A stretch of DNA of 18,452 nt, taken from NCBI GenBank assembly GCA_002343545.1, contig DDRA01000042.1, positions 16,136 through 34,587 on the forward strand, read 5' to 3'. The notes beneath the pieces were generated by a model that had not been told where the DNA came from, made no database searches, and saw only the letters and a list, made by a program, of their open reading frames with translations. Shown piece after piece: positions 16,222-18,452 of this stretch. The DNA is from Bacteriovoracaceae bacterium UBA2428. GTDB taxonomy: Bacteria > Bdellovibrionota > UBA2428. A program made the translations under genes and the position numbers. Each line of letters opens with the position of its first letter. The stretch's first letter is position 1.

Positions 16222-17121
16222 ATGGGAATTTTTGGATCCAAGTCTTTTCAATTACTTGTTGTGATCTTGGGGGCTAGCTCTGCGAAGGCTGAAATCGTGG
16301 GCCAAAGCTTAATTGATCCTCAATCTCTTCTGGGAGCCCAGTCGCTTTCGAGAGGGGGAGCCACGGCGGCCTCGAATCTGGCCCACGATGCCCTCTTTCA
16401 AAACCCGGCGAGCGCGGCCTTCGAGAAAAAATACGCCCTCAACTTTGGTTATTTGGGAGCGGGTAGCAGCTTGACCGCTTCGGTCGTGGATACGAAGTCC
16501 GGGCCGCTCGGCGGGGGCCTCTTCTACCTGCGTCGGGATCTGGTCCAGCCGGCTTCGTCGCCCGCCTCGATGGGAAATTTCGCTCGCCTCGAAGAGCGTG
16601 CGGGTTTCTCTTTGTTCGGCAAGTTCAGCGAAGACTTCGCGGTCGGCACGAACATCAAGTACGGGTACCGTCGCGATTACTCGCTCGGGCTCGGAAATCT
16701 TTCGAAGTGGAACTTTGACGTGGGTGCCCGTTTTCTCGCGAGCTCCTCCGTCCAGCTGGGGGCCGTCGCGCAGAACCTCGTGAGCGAGGAGTCGGGTCTT
16801 CATCCGCGGACCTTCGCGTTCGCGTTGGAATACCGTCCGTCCTTAGCGTTGGCGTTGTCGGCGCAGGTGAATCGATACGCCGGATCGAACTTCGAGGGAA
16901 TGGGCCCGGAACTCGGCTACGGAGCCGGGCTCGAATACAAGTTGCCGCAGGGATTCGCGGTGAGCGGCGGCTACCGCCGCACGATCTTGACGGCCGATGA
17001 CTTGGTGAGCGCGGGCCTCGGTTACGAAGCGAGTTCTTTCGGTCTTCGCTATTCGCTCGAGGCCGGCGTGGGTAAGAGCCGCGGTCAATCCCACAGCGTG
17101 GTTCTGTCGGGCTACCTCTAG
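16222..17121 (+). CDS. Predicted outer-membrane beta-barrel protein (PorV/FadL-like)
   Basis: This is probably an outer-membrane barrel; the cargo, if any, is unknown. The 299-residue product from the ATG at 16222 has a signal peptide ending in SSAKA before EIVGQ. The mature start has the pattern SRGGATAASNLAHDALFQNP followed by ASAAFEKKYALNFGY, similar to the 'small-residue, D-A-x-x-x-NPA' entry of FadL- and PorV/UPF0164-type barrels. The rest alternates Gly/aromatic/polar residues in short strands, with YGAGLEYKLPQGFAVSGGY and a final strand SHSVVLSGYL. AAGGGAG lies 8 nt before this ATG, which decides the start over the in-frame TTG at 16201. The final residue is Leu, not the classic Phe. 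Its TAG stop overlaps the convergent gene's stop. Confidence 0.78.
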   Translation: MGIFGSKSFQLLVVILGASSAKAEIVGQSLIDPQSLLGAQSLSRGGATAASNLAHDALFQNPASAAFEKKYALNFGYLGAGSSLTASVVDTKSGPLGGGLFYLRRDLVQPASSPASMGNFARLEERAGFSLFGKFSEDFAVGTNIKYGYRRDYSLGLGNLSKWNFDVGARFLASSSVQLGAVAQNLVSEESGLHPRTFAFALEYRPSLALALSAQVNRYAGSNFEGMGPELGYGAGLEYKLPQGFAVSGGYRRTILTADDLVSAGLGYEASSFGLRYSLEAGVGKSRGQSHSVVLSGYL

Positions 17122-18068
17122 GACTTTTTTCCCCGGAAAGAAGCCATCCCGTCCTGACAAAGGGAGAAATCGAAACCTACGGGATCTTCGGGGCAGCGCG
17201 CCCGGAAAGCGAGGGTGATTTCCTCGACGACCTTCCAGTTGGGCGCTTTCCTCGAGGTGACTCCTTTCGCGCGGGCCCACTGGAAAATGTGGGTGTCGAC
17301 GGGAAAGAAAAGCTCGCCCGCGTGGGGTTTCGCTTTCGCGGGATCGAGGAGTGGCGAATGCGCACCCCAAAGTCCCAAATCGATGGAGTCTTGCCGTACC
17401 ATCCATCGCATCCACATCATGAGACGTTTGCACGTCCCGCCGTCGCGAGGATTCGGGGCGAACCACGCGACTCCGGCTCCGGGCCACCGCCGCCCCCGTT
17501 GTACGGCCGCGCGCGCACGCCGCACGGGATCGCCGCTTTCGCCCTCGCGCAGGGAATCGCAGAAAGCGACGATCGCGAGAAAGGAGTTCGGGGAAGCTTC
17601 GCGCGAGTTTTGGTAGAGGCGGCCGAGCGAACCGTAGTCGCGTAGCACCCGCCCCAGGGACCGAAGGAGAAGACTCAGGTCGGCGGCGGTATTGAAACGA
17701 TGTTTCCATCCGCGGAGTTGTCTTTCGAGGGCCTTGAAATCCGACTCGCTGGATTGTCGAAGGTGCTTGGCGAGGCCGTGACCGCTCGCCGCTCCGCTTC
17801 CGCTCCATTCGCCGAGTCGCCGGAGGAGTTCCGTCGAGGACTTTCGGATCTGCTCGACGCGCCCGTAAGAGAGACCGGCCACGAGAAAAGAAACGACTTC
17901 AAGGTCTTCGACCGGGGTCGTGCGATCCAGGAGGCCCAGCGGATCGCTCCCGAGGTGTTCGGATCGGTGCCAACGTGCGCGCAGGGCGACGAGGCGTTCA
18001 AAATCCTGGTCCTTAATAAGGGGCTCCCGCAATTTGCGGCCCGGTGATGAATTTCTTTTCACTTTCAT
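17118..18068 (-). CDS. DUF2400 / TIGR02757 family protein
   Basis: This is a conserved bacterial protein of unknown function. The 316-residue product from the ATG at 18068 shows the family's hallmarks: WFAPNPRDGGTCKRLMMWMR continuing WMVRQDSIDLGLW (202-234), FFPVDTHIFQWARAKGVTSR (254-273), and DPVGFDFSLCQDG (295-307). The VDTH stretch resembles the catalytic-Asp region of helix-hairpin-helix DNA glycosylases such as endonuclease III (VDTHIFR), so a DNA-related fold is possible; that is inference. The frame stays open about 70 codons further upstream, but those residues look non-coding and overlap the divergent lipoprotein gene. The stop codon overlaps that of the beta-barrel gene in a CTAG. 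Confidence 0.88.
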   Translation of the reverse strand: MKVKRNSSPGRKLREPLIKDQDFERLVALRARWHRSEHLGSDPLGLLDRTTPVEDLEVVSFLVAGLSYGRVEQIRKSSTELLRRLGEWSGSGAASGHGLAKHLRQSSESDFKALERQLRGWKHRFNTAADLSLLLRSLGRVLRDYGSLGRLYQNSREASPNSFLAIVAFCDSLREGESGDPVRRARAAVQRGRRWPGAGVAWFAPNPRDGGTCKRLMMWMRWMVRQDSIDLGLWGAHSPLLDPAKAKPHAGELFFPVDTHIFQWARAKGVTSRKAPNWKVVEEITLAFRARCPEDPVGFDFSLCQDGMASFRGKKS

Positions 18069-18162
18069 GAAATCTTTACGGGAACTCGGGGATCCTGGGA
18101 AGTGTTTTCCACGGTTTAGCGTTGGCCCCCCCTTTGCTTCTTTTGATGTGGGGGGATCTTTT
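18069..18162. promoter_or_regulatory. Divergent spacer with C-tract/G-tract pair at the lipoprotein RBS
   Basis: This 94-nt gap lies between the DUF2400 and lipoprotein genes. Seven C (18126-18132) face six G (18150-18155) across a 17-nt loop; the G-run followed by AT is the Shine-Dalgarno-like sequence 7 nt before the ATG at 18163. Pairing in the mRNA would hide the ribosome binding site if the transcript starts upstream of the C-tract. No convincing -35/-10 pair is visible. Confidence 0.4.
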
Positions 18163-18452
18163 ATGAACACGAAATTCACGAGTTCTTCGCTTTTCTTGGT
18201 GGGACTGTTCTCTTTGACGGCATGCTTCGAGACGAAAACCGTTTCGCTCGCGGACAGCCCGTCGCGCGCCGCCGACAAGCTCGGCCAAACGGTTTCTCCT
18301 TACTCTCAGGTCGGTAACTCGAACACGGTCGATCCGCTTACGAGCTGCTCGATCCAAAACAACGCGATTCTCGGGTCGTGGCGTGAGGCTTCGGCTTCGG
18401 GCCAAGCGCAGAACGACTCCAACGGACTATGGACCTTTACGGCTTCTTGCCT
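18163..18452 (+). CDS. Lipoprotein, N-terminal part (runs off the right edge)
   Basis: I translated the open frame directly: 96 complete codons with no stop before the window ends. The N-terminus MNTKFTSSSLFLVGLFSLTA then C21 is a type II signal peptide with lipobox LTAC, so C21 should be lipidated. The next residue is Phe, not Asp, which favours sorting to the outer membrane under the enterobacterial rule. The mature part is Ser/Thr/Asn/Ala-rich and low in complexity. The segment CSIQNNAILGSWREAS onward, with GLWTFTASC later, resembles the start of a lipocalin-like or 'LGSWR' strand domain, but I cannot assign a family. GGGGGGAT precedes the ATG. Confidence 0.75.
   Translation, partial: MNTKFTSSSLFLVGLFSLTACFETKTVSLADSPSRAADKLGQTVSPYSQVGNSNTVDPLTSCSIQNNAILGSWREASASGQAQNDSNGLWTFTASC

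Noticed and set aside
16843..17808. A 321-codon minus-strand frame across the barrel and DUF2400 genes
   Set aside because: It is an Arg-rich shadow that conflicts with two supported genes; no motif or ribosome binding site.
18069..18278. 70-codon N-terminal extension of the DUF2400 protein
   Set aside because: It would overlap the divergent lipoprotein gene with its clear lipobox, and the extra residues are not like the family.
1..18452. Search for CRISPR arrays, tRNA or rRNA genes, IS ends, toxin-antitoxin or phage genes
   Set aside because: No tandem spaced repeats, cloverleaf-like gaps, transposase motifs or suitable small gene pairs seen. Gaps between genes are under 200 nt.

Overview
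The window is an ordinary, very compact, GC-rich chromosomal stretch from a Gram-negative bacterium. The envelope is diderm: it carries an LptF/LptG-type LPS-export permease, a lipoprotein with a clear lipobox, a predicted outer-membrane beta-barrel and several Sec-type signal peptides. The mix of housekeeping genes with lineage-specific exported proteins, plus a DUF2400/TIGR02757 gene, would fit Bdellovibrionota or a related 'deltaproteobacterial' lineage. That placement is an inference; no rRNA or other phylogenetic marker was compared.

Left part (1-7483, minus strand). Seven genes read right to left with gaps of 32 nt or less: lepB (signal peptidase I), def (peptide deformylase), fmt (Met-tRNA formyltransferase), rpe (ribulose-phosphate epimerase), then hutH, hutU and hutI (histidine to urocanate to imidazolonepropionate to formiminoglutamate). 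hutI runs off the left edge and lacks only its last residues. rpe and hutH overlap by 4 nt, and hutU and hutI share 1 nt. The catabolic hut genes therefore look like the distal part of a translation/secretion operon, and no hut regulator is visible in the window.

Middle part (7507-11354). lptG starts only 23 nt from lepB in the opposite direction. It converges on a 590-residue exported protein with eight cysteines and no recognised family (8610-10382, minus). That gene is divergent from an exported HAD-fold, FCP1/NLI-like phosphatase (about 10506-11354, plus).

Right part (11356-18452). Transcribed leftward are a Gly/Pro/Met-rich exported protein (15243-16034), galU (UDP-glucose pyrophosphorylase), an exported protein of unknown function whose signal peptide is encoded out of frame inside the end of galU, and priA (replication restart helicase). 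A 175-nt AT-rich divergent control region (16047-16221) separates this group from a rightward beta-barrel outer-membrane protein gene (16222-17121). The stop codon of that gene overlaps the stop of the convergent DUF2400 gene (17118-18068, minus). A rightward lipoprotein gene begins at 18163 and leaves the window.

I see no rRNA, tRNA, CRISPR array, IS element, prophage, toxin-antitoxin or defence gene, and no non-coding stretch longer than about 200 nt. The best second looks are at fine scale: a large hairpin plus a short upstream ORF over the galU start, the galU/exported-gene overlap, the lepB/lptG micro-spacer, and the uncharacterised exported proteins. I found no convincing evidence of a new multi-gene system.
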